Source: Diadema setosum
Lineage: Eukaryota > Echinodermata > Echinoidea > Diadematoida > Diadematidae
Assembly: GCA_033980235.1 (NCBI GenBank)
Contig: CM067067.1
Location: 24,552,603 to 24,616,602 of the forward strand
DNA length: 64,000 nt
Reading direction: 5' to 3'
Shown here piece after piece: positions 26,245-40,273 of this stretch (the first letter of the stretch is position 1; each line of letters starts with the position of its first letter). The notes beneath the pieces are model-generated. The model was given only the letters and a program-made list of their open reading frames with translations. It was not told where the DNA came from and searched no databases. A program made the translations under genes and the position numbers.

Positions 26245-29200
26245 TGTATGATATCGATTTCATGTGCCATTGTTTGTAGGGTTCACTTCTGTTATACATA
26301 ATGGTATAGTATTGCCATGACATTGAGTAGACTTATACAGTATGCATATGTATGTCGTATGATGATTTGATGATTGTACGCATGTGCCTCGGGCAGTTGG
26401 ACAATGGCATGAACATGGAATCAGACGTTCACAGTTAATCAAATCTCAAGTGTCGTTTTTTTATTACCTTTTGCACAAACCCACGCAACACAAAGGACAT
26501 AACAACTTCACAGTATGGTAGTTCGCTGTTGCTTTCTAGTAGTTGTAGCATGCAGTGTTTGAAAAAAAAATGTGAGAGTACCAATTATGATTAATGTAGA
26601 ATTAGCAGGAGGGCAGCAGTGCTATCTCCTATATGAATGCTAGCTTCCTGTCGCGGCTCTTAGATACCGGTTACAGAATTATAGCATTTCTTTTTTTTTT
26701 TTTTTTAAAGTCCGATTAGCGCCACACGTGGACGTAGTGTGTCATCGCAAAATGCCAAGGATGCATTATAGGTAGCTCTTAGAATCTCACCACTGCTGCC
26801 GCTGTGGCCGTCAAGGCTTACCCTAAGAGGTTTAAACTCTCTATTGTCATGTTCACTGGAGTGCATGTCCTCTTTCGGCGGTTTGAAGAGGAATTCGCTC
26901 AAGTTCTGGCCTTCAAGTTTTCTTCAGACAAACTGTTGTATCTTTGAGGCTGAAAACTGAATGCGGTATGAACCATAGTGCCAGTCAGTCGCTTTTTGTT
27001 GTTCTTATATTACGGTGGATGAAATTTGAAACTTGAAATGCACAAATTGCGTGCTGCACGGGACTGCAATGTAACATCAGGAGACGCAATTCCTAGTATG
27101 CATGAGGCAGACTGTTAGATATTATACAATCACAGAGGCTTTCCATAAATCAATAGTGCCCTGTAGGAAAGCTAGGGTAATTGGATTATCGATAACTCTA
27201 TCTGTTTTGAGTTCTCTGCCACATACTGAGCAGTGGAGCAAGAGATATTGGATTTTTTGGGGTGGGTTGCCTATCTGTCTGTCCATATTTGCATAATTAG
27301 CTGTTTTTAGTTTTCATTTCCTCTGCCACATACTATACTGTATGGTGTGGTGCAATAGAGGTATTGGATTTGGGCCTTGTCTGCCTGTGCATATTTGCAT
27401 TCACTATCAAATTTTGTTGTTACGATAGGTTAAAACTGACTCAAGACGTCGTCTGCTATGGTGAAGCTTGTAATGTGTGTATTGAGCACTATTGCGTGAG
27501 AGGCATTTTATATGTGGAATTATATCGAAGAGGAGATGATTTCAGCTTTGTGACCTGAAAAGGGGGTTAAAGTTCAGAGGGCACATTCAAGACCTGAAAC
27601 TACACATTTTGTCCATAAACTTGTAAACCAAAAGATGTTAAACAATCCAAGACAGTGCCAACTGTGCCACAAAAGTATGCCTTGTCAGGGCAATCAAGTC
27701 TCATGTTAAGATTAATCCCAGAAAAACTGAAGGTCAGGGGTCAAAGGTCAAAGCTCATGCTGAAGATCAAACTTTGATCACGTAGAACCAAGCTCGACTT
27801 TTGCAGCCTTTTTTTAGAGAATCATTCCCAGAAATTCAGTCAAACTTGGAAGAGAGGATAGGCCTATAATTCTGTTTTAAATATAAAATTCCCAGTTAAC
27901 CCATTGAAAATAGCATGTAAGCATATGGGTGTAAATCGACATCAGATCTATGGGAAATGTCCATGTTGTGAAAAGTAGCAGGTTAACTGGTGTGGATTTT
28001 GTCCTCCCTCAGTGGTAAAGCAAATAAACCAGATAGCCAAACACAAAGCTCTGAGTTATTGAGACACCTGCCAAGAGTGAGGAAGTGAAACAGGGACAGA
28101 TGAGCCATGTCAATATGTGAGGATTTGAATAGAGAAGAACAGGTGGTAACACATGGTTAACATTTCCCAGCAAAGATGATGACTGAACAATGCATTTTAT
28201 GAAATGTATCCATTTTTTTTGTTCTTCTAATGCTCACAAGATAACAGTGAGCAAATAACACTTCAAGTGACAGTTACAATATTCCAGTGATTTACAGTAT
28301 GGCATATAAGTTTGAATTTGTTAACTTTTGTTTGTTGGTTGTGTATTTGAATCTGGATGTATGGAAAGCTTTATTTGAAGAGGGAATATGCCTTTCGAAA
28401 TACCTTTGTACACTCTGCATCTGTAATTATATTCTTTGTGTTACTGCAGAGGAATTGGAGATGAGCAGAGATCCAAAGGACTACTTCTACCTCAGCCAGA
28501 GCGGAACCCACATCATCGACAACGTCAACGACAGAGATGGATTTGCTATCACACAGGTACGTAACCGTAAAGCAAGATATTTTCGCAGCATGAAATTCTC
28601 ATAAATGGGAGCTGACGGTCTTTTTCGCGGCATGAAATTTCCGCAAATTTTCACTGGCATTCATTTCATATAGTGAAGACAAGAACTTTCACATGCATTT
28701 TAATTTTGCGAATCTTGGCAAAATTTACAAAATTAAAATTCACATCAACATTCCTTGTTTTACAGTAACAAGTCCAAATAATGCCACCCCCCCCCCCCAC
28801 ACACACATACCATACAAACTCACAAACACAGGGTTGCTTTAAAGTGTTACGCCCCCCAAAAGAAGAAAAAAAATTGATTTTGGCTGCTTAAGTACCATCT
28901 TGTGAGATCTTTCTATCTTTTTCCTAACATCTAACCCAAGTGAAATGGGGTTATAGAATTGCAGAATTTGTAGAAAATGTCCATTCTATTTACAACTTGT
29001 CATCACAACCTCTTTGATGACTCCTGTTTCAGTTGCCTAGCAACATCCACACACAGGTCACTGTCTATACAAGGCAGGTAATGACAGGAAGGAATTACAT
29101 CCTAACTATCTTCTTCTTTTCTCCTTTGGAACATAACAAAATAAATATATCAGGTTTTGATATAATTTCTTGATTCATTCCTTTCTCGTGTCATTGCCCC

Positions 29201-29581
29201 ACATTGGCACCATTAACCCAGAATCAATGAAGCAAATCAAGGAATACCAAATGCTGACTATTTGCTTTTGCTGCTGACAAAAGCCACTCTGGACTTTGGA
29301 GAAAGAGATAGATAGATAGATAGATAGATAGATTAGATAGATAGATGGGAAGAGAAAGAGAAATAAAATGAGAGAGATACAGATAGAGAGATAGATAGAT
29401 AGATAGATAGATCAATCGATAGATAGATGGATTAGATAGATAGATAGATGGGATAGATAGAAAGATGGAAAGAGAAAGAGAAAGAAAATGAGAGAGATAT
29501 AGATAGAGAGATAGATAGATAGATAGATAGATTGGATAGATAGATAGATGGGAAGAGAAAGAGAAATAAAATGAGAGATAT

Positions 29582-29623
<42 letters not shown>

Positions 29624-29867
29624 TAGATAGATAGATGGGAAGAGAAAGAGAAATAAAATGAGAGAGATACAGATAGAGAGATAGATAGATAGATAGATAG
29701 ATAGATCGATAGATAGATGGATTAGATAGATAGATAGATGGGATAGATAGATAGATGGAAAGAGAAAGAGAAAGAAAATGAGAGAGATATAGATAGAGAG
29801 ATAGATAGATAGATAGATTGGATAGATAGATAGATGGGAAGAGAAAGAGAAATAAAATGAGAGATAT

Positions 29868-29909
<42 letters not shown>

Positions 29910-32900
29910 CAATCGATAGATAGATTAGATAGATAGATAGATGGGAAGAGAAAGAGAAAGAAAATGAGAGAGATATAGATAGAGAGATAGATAGATAGAT
30001 AGATTGGATAGATAGATGGGATAGATAGATAGATGGGATAGATAGATAGATAGATAGATGGATAGATATAGATAGATAGGAAGATAGATAGAAAGAGGAT
30101 GAGACAGACGGACAGACAGAGAGAACAAGTTAAGAAGATTTGATAGTGAAGATAATGTTGGAAATGAGTGAAGAGGAGACAGAGAAGGAGAAAAAAGAGA
30201 GGGAGAGATGGGGAAAAGGTGTGAAACAAGAGCACGAAGGCAGTCAAACAAAATGACGAGAGTTCAACCCCATTTGCAAGGAGTATATAAGCGTTGTCTG
30301 CTGCCAGTGGTTCACAGAAATATGTGATTGGGTAACCGTAGATATACAGGCATTCCGTTCAGGTTAAGGGCATTTGCATGAACTACACTGTATGTACAAA
30401 ATATTTGTTAGACTTTGGGCTTTCTTTTTTTTTTTTTTTTTTCCTTTTTTTTGTTGACAAGGCTGCAAACTTGAATTGTTGCCAAGAAAGATTATGCACA
30501 AAACAATTTGATGCCATTCAATTCAATTCTTGATAGTAAATATGTTTGACAGGGTCTCCCTCAAAGCATGCGTACCTGTAAAGTTGCTCCCAAAGCGCAC
30601 AATAGATAGTAAATAACCTTTTGCGTACCTTGAGTTCTGCAGAGTGTGCTCTCATCCGTGTCATGGCATCAGAGTCGTCAACTGGTAGCACAGAATGACG
30701 ATTCGAGTGCATTAACCCTTTGCGTGCTTTGAATGCCAATTGGCAGGGAAAACCGTAACGTCGTACACACCTTCCAAGGACCCAGGCAACGAAAGGGTTT
30801 TATTTCTTTCCCTCATCCTACTCCTCATTTAATGAGTGAAATCAGTACACCTACCTCTTTCAATAGATTCCTAATTCTCTTTTCTTGAGCAAGTCACTCC
30901 CTTGTACTGTGGATGTGTGAAATGAATCTGTTTAAAGAGCCAGCTGCAATTGGGCTATACAGTCCCTTGCTTGGGCTGGAGCTGTTGTGCATGCTTATAT
31001 ATCACTATTCATGACACTATATAAACATTCCTTACAGTCACACAGACATCTGTATTCCAATGTTTGTGTGATGCTGCTGCTGCTGAAACCAATAAATCAT
31101 ATCAAATCAAAATCAAATCAAACCTTAAAAGAAGGCAAAATCACATATTCTCTTGGATTTTAACATCATCCATACAAAATATGTGAGCATGCCTATACAC
31201 ACTGTGTCTACACTTGGGTGCTTTTCTTTACTGGATTTAAAGGTTAGGATCCTAATTTGTTTTGATCAATGGCCGCTGTGGGAAAAGGCAACATTTCAGA
31301 AACAACCAAGGAAGCATTCGACGGTCTGGACATGAGGCACCCGCAGACACACAGGAATTCCACTCATACATTTGTTTTTCTCTTCTTATTTTTTTCCAAA
31401 AATCATAAACAAGTAAAACAATTGTTCTCTGAGGTCACTGTTCATATGTAAACATAACATCCCACTCACAGACCAAGTCGATATGATAAGTACACATTTC
31501 TTTCCCTTTGTACAAAGCTTGTGAAAAAAAAAATGATAGGAAATATGGGCTTGTGCATGGGTGTGTTTGTTTGGATGGAAGCTGTTATCCACAATCATCA
31601 CATCATAAGTGTGCTCTCGACTGACGTTAATGACCCGATTGTAATAATGTGTATATAAAGATGCTTTAGCAAACTGCAGTGGCATATCATTCTACCTCTA
31701 TGCCCAGTTTGATACTATAGATCGTAGGACTGTGTAATGTTTTTAAAAGAAACAAGGATGTAGCGCAATGAAATATGCAATTAAAAAGGATATTTGGTTC
31801 ATATTTCTTGATGTATTTAAATAGCGGAGGTGGAGATGTTTTCTGTATGATTTTAAAGGCAAAGTAGAGATCCAACAATGTTGTCATGTGTTTCTCTTTC
31901 AGTTTCAGTGTGTTTTATTTCTCGACTCGTACAGATGAATCGTATGACAAATCAATGATTTTCTCTTCAAATGTGATACAGGAACTTTAGGGAATGAATG
32001 TAATTAAACATATACCATGTTGTTTAAGCAGAAATTTTTGAGTGAGTAGTTTGTGCTCCCTTGGGTAAGATTGATATTGTATGTTTTTAATTCCATGAAA
32101 TCAAATCATAAAATAGTATTATATATAACAAGCCCCCCCCCCCCAAAAAAAAAAAAAAAAAAAAATATGCATGCTCTATTTTCTTGCTAGTTCTTTTGTC
32201 ACATGAAATGCACAAAAATTTCCACTTATGTTATACAGTGTCGGTTTGTAAAAAACAGGTGGAGGAGACTCATCTATTTAAGCAGTTTGTTTGACTGAGA
32301 TAAAGGCCTCAGGGCTATATGACATATTTATGATTCTCTTGTATAAAATGAAGCCTAGATGGATAACATGACGGTAATATAAGTGGAGAGAGATGAATAG
32401 GAGAGGACATAGAAGGGGAGATATGAGAAGGGAGAAGTTGAGAGAAGAGAAAGGATAATAACAGTGTTCAGTAATTTGAATCTATGTTTTAATCACATTC
32501 CAAATTTAACCTTATCTCAAAGTTTGTGCTTTTAACTTGTGAAAGTGGGTTATTATATGGTAGGAAGAGTATAGAGTATATAAGAAGAGTATATGTTACG
32601 ATGTTAATTAACATTAAATGCTATCGATTATTTTCTTTTCTCTTTTAAAGTGATTGAAGTCTTGAACAGATTTTCTCATGTTACAGAAAAATTGAGTTGT
32701 TTTCTGTTTGCACTCGAACATCATTCTTTGGATTTGTTTTGTTTGCTTGGTTTTTTGTTTTTGTTTTGGTGTTTGTCTTTTTTTACTTCAACCCAAATAC
32801 ATTGTTATGAAGATGAATAGTGTGTATGCAGCCTCTTCTGCTTGAGTAAAGTGATTGTAATGGCTGGAACACTGCTTAGAGCAGTGAGCTACTCACTTCA

Positions 32901-35900
32901 TATCTTCCTCTTATAAAGACAACATTGTGGAAATATTTTTCTGCTCTATCCAACCACAGAAAGCCATGCAGATTATTGGCTTTGCAGACGAGGAGATTCT
33001 GGCCGTATACAAGCTGCTGGCCAGTGTCTTGAAGCTGGGTAACATCAAGTTCAAGAAATATACAACTCACAATGGTACAGAAGGAGTCAAGATCATGAAC
33101 CAAGAAGGTGGGCTCCTTTTGTTGTTTTCTTTTATGTGTACAGTCAACTCTGTGTACGTCGACAGCACATATATCGAATCATCAGTAAAATTTTGAAGGT
33201 CCCAAGTTATGTTTGTTGCCTTACATATTCCTCAGATGTTGAATGTGGCCGAAGTTTATGTGTTTTCCTCAGTACTGTCAAGACCAACTTATGCAGAGTT
33301 GACAGTATTCTTGAATGTTTTTTATTTTGTTTTGTGTAGTGACTGTCGAGCCCTTTTGAGCATGAAGATTTTTTTTCTTGTATTTGACAGATCTTTTTGA
33401 TTTTTTTTTATTCTCATTTCAATATTGCTGCCCTGGTGATCACATGTACCTTTGAGGTTGTCTTTGTAGAGTGAGATACATTTTGTAACATTATTAGTGA
33501 TTTAGAACAAGAAGGACATAGATGAATGACCTCAGAAAGGAGGTTTAGGTCTTTCTGGCTCCCAGCCAGTGACATTTGTGATGTGTGCGTGCAGACACCA
33601 CTTTTGCTTTGTTTTTCTTTTTTCATTTTTAGATAGTTTTTCACGTTTACCTTGATCAGCGCTCAACCACGAAATGTCAATTATGTGTGAAATTGTCTGA
33701 TTTAATAAAATTTGTTTTAATACAGCTGGCTGCATTTTTAGATCTTCATGCCTTTCTTATCAATAAGCATGAAAAGGTGTAATTGAGTTAAGCAATTTGC
33801 CAAAAAACAACTTAATTAGGCCTATCATGCCATAGCTGATTACCGTGTTAATCTCACTGACAGCCTCTCATTAAAATTTGTCTGGCAATGCATTTTGGCG
33901 ATCAAGGAAAGTTAGAAGCACTTTTTTCTTTTTTAGCCATGAACATGCACTTTTGTAATCTAAAAATTTTGCCTTTTCTTTATCAAGGAGAACAAAAAAA
34001 TCATTTCTGGACAAGGATGCTCAAACTGAGCAGTCAGTTACTGTAGGTGTCCTTGAAACCACTGTCTCTCCAGGGTATGTAGTAATGAGTTCTAAATTCT
34101 GTGTTGATACAAACAGTGACAAATGTGGAGGACTACGAAGGACAGGAATAGTGATTATTCTTCGGTGTAAAAGTAATCTATGTTACCAAATCAAACACTC
34201 TATGAATATCAGTTTCATCATGATAGCCTTTCTGAAATCTCCAGACACTTGCTTATCTGTGCTAAAGGTGTTTACAGTTGAAAGCAAAATCCACTTAGAC
34301 ATAATACAGAATTCCCCCCCCCCAAAAAAAAAAAAAAAGTGCCATCAAGAATGAAGTGTACTTTTAAAAGTTGTGTTATTTAGCATTGACATAGTTTAGC
34401 AAAAGCACTTGTTTCTTTATGAGTAAATGATAAGCCTTTTTAAAAAAATCATTCTTCATGTTTGCATTTCCATTCTTTCATATTTCGAGTTTGTACATTG
34501 ATGTATACTTTAGGCTTTTTGTGGTTCTTCACACTGTCAAAACAAACATGTTGATTTCTGTTTAATAGCAGTGCTGTAATGTATGCAGCTATATGTACTT
34601 TGTGGACATTTTTTTGAATTTTTTAGGGCTGTTGATGTGAGAAAAGATGCAAATTGTAAATCACAAACAAAGAGACAGGCAGACAGGCAAACAGACATGC
34701 ACATTAATAAACATTTGTGCATAAGTTACCCATACCAGTGACGTGGTAATTGTATAATAGTTATATACAGCATAGTAATTTACAGTCCAGCATTGCTGTG
34801 GTCAATCTTATCAAAGTTCAACAGTCTGCAGCACATCCACAGCTAGAATCTCCAATACCTACTTTTTTTGTAGGGAAATCAAATATTTGTACTAAGTTTG
34901 GAATCCTCCCAGTAAAATGGCCAAAGTATGCCTAATGATCACAAGCTCAGTGATGGTTACTTGGGGCACTTCAAACCCTTCTATTCTTCTGCCGACCCTG
35001 GGTACACTCTGACCTGTAGCCTATTGGAGCTATCCACAGCACTTGAATCTGCCTATTGACACGGCATATCGACTGAATGCAAGCATTATTCGATTCACAA
35101 TTTTTTTGTTACTTTTTTTTTTTGGGGGGGGGAACACCTGACTTATTCTTTTGGACTCATCCAGCATTCCACAATTTTCATTTGCAAAGAACTAACAAGA
35201 GTTGGAAAACAGACAGGAATGGGGAAATATTCCTTTTCAGAGGCTTACAGTATTATCTGAAGCCAAATAGGGTCATACACTCCAGGGTTACTCGGTACAA
35301 TACACTTTAGATGCAATTGTGCTGTGTGAAGCATTATCACTTGTAGAGATGTAAGAATAGACTGACATTCTCAGTACTTAACTCTGTTTATCAAAATCTT
35401 ATTTTAAAGAATGCCTCAATTTGGCAGAAATGAGGACTTGATTTTGATCTTGACCTTATCTTTAACTTTTGTGAAAGTTTTACAATTCTTATCTGACCAA
35501 TGCTACTGTAGTGCAGAGAGTTGTGTTTTTTGTCTATTTGAACTATTAAAGCAGATGATGTCAAGGGCAGTGAATGTTACTCATGGGTCATGCATTGTAG
35601 ATAATTATTGATGAGACTCAGTTTCAGGACTGATTACAGACTCTTTGCTTTGCTCTACTGATCGGCATTCCACCTGCATCCTCTGTTTGCTAATTGAAGC
35701 AGATGTCCTGAAAGTCAACTGTCATTGAAAAGAGATTATATAATGATGATCACGTTTTTGCATCACAGAGGCTATTCCTTGAGATTTATGCATTGTTACA
35801 CCCACACAAAATGACAAAATTGCCTTTGTTGCTGTTTTGTTTTGTGTTGTTATTTTTTATTTTTTTATTATTATTATTATTTTTTTTTTTTGGGGGGGGG

Positions 35901-38900
35901 ATGGAGATAATTAACCTTTTTTATGCTTTAAGTGCTGATTGGCACCGAAAACCCCATAGCATTGTACACACTGTCAAAAGCCCCTGACATAGAAAGGGTG
36001 AACGAGATGCTGACAGCAAGCAGCTGGCATGTGTAGGCCTACACCTAAATGCATGGACACACAAATTATTAAGTTATGTATTGTCAGCTGAGAACCAGAA
36101 GGGCACTATCATGTTTTAAGATTTGAGCATGTATAAAAACAAAGCAATTAATATTTATGAAATAAAAAAGTTTATTTAATCAAAAGTTGGTAGATTGAGA
36201 AGCATTGTTCCAAATATAGGTTGAAATAGTCTCCTTGTGGTTTTAATTTTTCATATTTTACTGAAAATGAAAACAATTTGAAATTGACACAATAATGAAA
36301 AGGAAATTACACTCTACAACATGATACCGATAACTCAATACCCCCCCCCCAAAAAAAAAAGGAAAAAAATTTAAATACCCCCCAAATTGCAATAAAGCCC
36401 TTCTGGTTCTCAGCCAATTATATCTGTGCTTACATATCCTCCTAAATCCTTCATCTTTGTAGAAATGGACAGTGTCTGCGACCTCTTCCAGTGCGAGAGG
36501 CACAGCGTGATGGGGGCGCTCACCAAGCGCACCATGTACGGGGGCAAAGGTGACAAGGTCACCACGTCGCTGAGCGCCTCGCAAGCGTTCTACGCCAGGG
36601 ACGCCCTGTGCAAAGCCATCTACGACAGACTCTTCTCATGGATTGTCAGAACCATCAATGAAAGCATCAGGGTAGGTTGTCATGGTAACAGTCTAACTTA
36701 TAGATTCCAACATTCATAGTTATCATCATGTGATTATATAGCTGGATCATTTTAACTAACCATAAAAATCATGCATCCAGCTGATTTACTGTGAGCAGTA
36801 AGTTGAGCTACAGTTTTTCTCCTAGCCACTCACTGTGATAGAGTCTTGTCAGAAAGGTATTTTATTTTAGCATTTTTAACCAGATATATTGCGACTTCTG
36901 TTAAAAACATTTAAAGTATTGAAATATTGTCATTTTTGTCAAATATTTTCTTGCAGCAATTATTGCTGTTTCTTTTCCTGTAATGCAAGCTAGATTTGTA
37001 TTGAGCATTTATGCATACTTGTGTATACTCAGTCACTGTTTTCACTGTCCATCCCTTTTCCATAAAGATTGCATTGTTGTCTTTCTTTTTATCATCAGAA
37101 ACTTTGTGAGTAGAAATGATGTCAAATTAGTTTCTGAAAATCTCACCTCCTTTCTTCTGCATACTCTTATCAGGTGCGAAAAGGAGCTGCCAAGAAAGTG
37201 ATGGGTGTTCTGGATATCTACGGCTTCGAGATCTTCAAGGTGATTCACGTCAGATACTCTAAAAAGCTTTTATAGTGGCTGTGTCTAACCTTGTAGTTCA
37301 AAAGTACAAAGCTATGGATTTTTACAGCCTAAAGCAGTATTTTCTGTTGTGTGTCACCCCACTACTTTATGCTGTGAAGCAAAAAAAAAAATCATGTTGT
37401 TCTGAGGGATTGTCCATTCATGTTCTGACGAGGCCAGACCAAGACAGGTGTTATATCAAGTACTGTCTGAAGATATGACAAAGCCTCTCTGCTCATCTGA
37501 AATAACATTACTCATTTATTAGCACTGGTAAATATTGCCCTATCAAAAAGATAATTAAGAAGAGCAGTTTGGTATTAAAATACGTGACAAAGATCTACTT
37601 CAGGAGGTCAAGTTTGATGTTATCAACCTGAAGTCTGTGGATGTCAATATCAATGCACCAAATTTTGTGTGGCAATTAAAATCTTGTCTTGACTCTTTTA
37701 TACTTTTTTTTGGCACACAATAGTATGAAAGATCTTCAATTTCAGTTGATATCAATCTAGATCTCATAAACAAACCAAACATCAAATTCCATAGAGGCCA
37801 CTCTGTTATCATGATACTTTATACACATATATATAATTTTTTCATGGTTTGTGATATATATCATTTTTATGATGTATTTATGATTGACAGGTGCTTCTGT
37901 ACTTATCACATTTCCAAAAGAGTTTCTGCCGTTACTACCATTACCTGTGCTTGATATATCCAATGATTGTATATTTACTGTCTGCAGAAAAACTACTTTG
38001 AGCAGTTCATCATCAACTACTGCAACGAGAAGCTGCAACAGATCTTCATCGAGCTGACCCTGAAGGAGGAGCAGGAGGAATACATCCATGAGGGCATCGA
38101 GTGGACCCACATCGACTTCTTTGACAACATGACCATCTGTGACCTGGTGGAGAAGGTAAGAGAGAGAGAGATAGATAGGTAGATAGATAGATGGATGGAT
38201 AGATAGATAGATGGATTGATTGATACAGGTAGACAGAGAGACGGATAAAGTACATCCATGAGGGCATCGAGAGATAGATAGATAGATAGATAGATAGACA
38301 GAAAGATACATAGATAGATGGATTGAATGATTGACAGATAGATAGATAAATTGATACCAGTTGATATATAGACTGATAGAGTACATCCACGAGGGCATCG
38401 AGTGGACCCACATCGACTTCTTTGACAGCATGACCATCTGTGACCTGGTGGAGAAGGTATGATAGAGATAGATAGATATATACATGATAGATAGATAGAT
38501 AGATAGATAGTTAGGTAGGTAGGTAGATATAGATTCAGAAAGAGAGAGATGGAGAGAATATAACTCACCCATGTGTCTCACTTGGTACCATATTGCTCAT
38601 CTGTTGTGGTTAGATATTTAGAAAATACAGCAATCAGCTTCTTGTTATTTGTACTATTCCTCTGGTAGTGCTTCGAATTTGATATGATAAAAGAAGCATA
38701 ACACATGCTTTACAAAAATTGTTAAAAGAGGATCTGAGAACATGATTAAGATGAGAAGCTCTTTATTTTTTCTGTCAAGTCAACTCATAAGTTGTCTAAT
38801 CTTAAAGGGGATGGCTAGCAATTGATCAGTGGCAATTAGTGGGAATGCTGGGGGATGACTGTTCCAATTCTTGTGGGATTCATTTAAGAGTACATTATAT

Positions 38901-40224
38901 ATCTATTGTTGTGTGAAAATTATTTGCGTTAGAACGGTCTCATATTCAAGTAAAGTGCAGTTTAATGCTCCGTCACTGTACAGGCATGCTAACCTGGAAA
39001 CATTAAACTGCACATTACTTGAATATGAGACCATTTTGAAGCAAATAATTTTCACACAACAATAGATATATAATGTACTCTTAAATGAATCCCACAAGGA
39101 TTGGAACAGTCATCCCCCAGCATTCCCACTGATTCCCACTGATCAATTACTAGCCATCCCCTTTAAGAACTCTAAAGAACTTATACACAGTGTAGAATGC
39201 AACCCACAGATGAACTTTATGAAACTCTGCAATATTTGAAAACTTCACCAAGTTTGGAATCTGTCCCACATAAAATATTACATTTGGCTTCTATGAAGAC
39301 TTTTTGTGTCTTTTTGTGAAAGCCCTTCCACAACCTCTTGTTTGTAAAACAATGGATGCTCCCTTAAAGCTACTGTAAATGCACAGACAAGCATCTTAAC
39401 TCCGACTTTTCTATGGCAGAATTACATCTAGATGTGTTGCGATTTGTCTTTAGGAGAGGATGAGCCGCAGAAACATTTCAAAAACATTGTCTGTGTCAGC
39501 TGATGATGTTTTGACGGGAGCCAAAATTACTTGGCGCACAAAAACATGAATTTTTCTCCGCCCTGTCATAATCTTTCTAATGCCACTCTTCCTCTTACTA
39601 ATCTGGCTCTGACAGAACTGGGAACCTTGAGTATCTGGTGTCTGCAGCTACAGTTTATCTCTTACAATTTTTATGGAAACCATGGCAACATCAACATCCA
39701 CTTCCGATAACATTCATTAGAATTTGAAAGATTTTTTAGAGAGAACTTGAACCATATTTAAACCACATCAAAGTTGAATTTTTGAACATCATCTCATCCA
39801 CATAAAATCATTTTTTTTTTCCCCTGGACAATTCTTTCACTATGCATCCATGTGGCATTCCTTTTCATAACCAGTGGAAAATGAAATCATAAAGTAGGTT
39901 ATGAATGTCCTTTTGTAATACCATTGGTCCTAATGTGGTCAGAGTTGTCCTGGATAGGGTGAGAATTGCAAGCATTCCAGTGAAACATTTCTCAGTTTAT
40001 TTTTCATTGCCAAATGTTCTTTTGTCATTAGAGGTTTTGCTTTATTTTATCATTTTTTCACCCTCATCTATTGTTCCATTTATTTATTAACATTATTGTT
40101 ATTATTCTTATTCTTATTCTTATTTTTATTTTTATTCTTGTTTTTATTCTTATTCGTATTATTATTCTTATTATTCTTATTCTTCTTCTTCTTCTTCTTC
40201 TTCTTCTTATTATTATTATTATTA

Positions 40225-40273
<49 letters not shown>

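Larger units (their letters stand above)
38156..38545. repeat. GATA-type microsatellite surrounding exon fragments
   Basis: Imperfect TAGA/TGGA/GATT repeats starting three bases after the exon j donor. Two exon-j fragments are embedded (38251-38271 and 38382-38456). Minus-strand frames of up to 274 codons here are repeat plus antisense exon. Confidence 0.9.

Noticed and set aside
29224..30251. Long minus-strand frames rich in YLSIYLS
   Set aside because: Product of the GATA microsatellite, which stays open because TAGA read in reverse lacks stops.
37757..38581. 274-codon minus-strand open frame
   Set aside because: It is the antisense of exon j and its copies joined by GATA repeats read as SIYLSIYL; no real gene.
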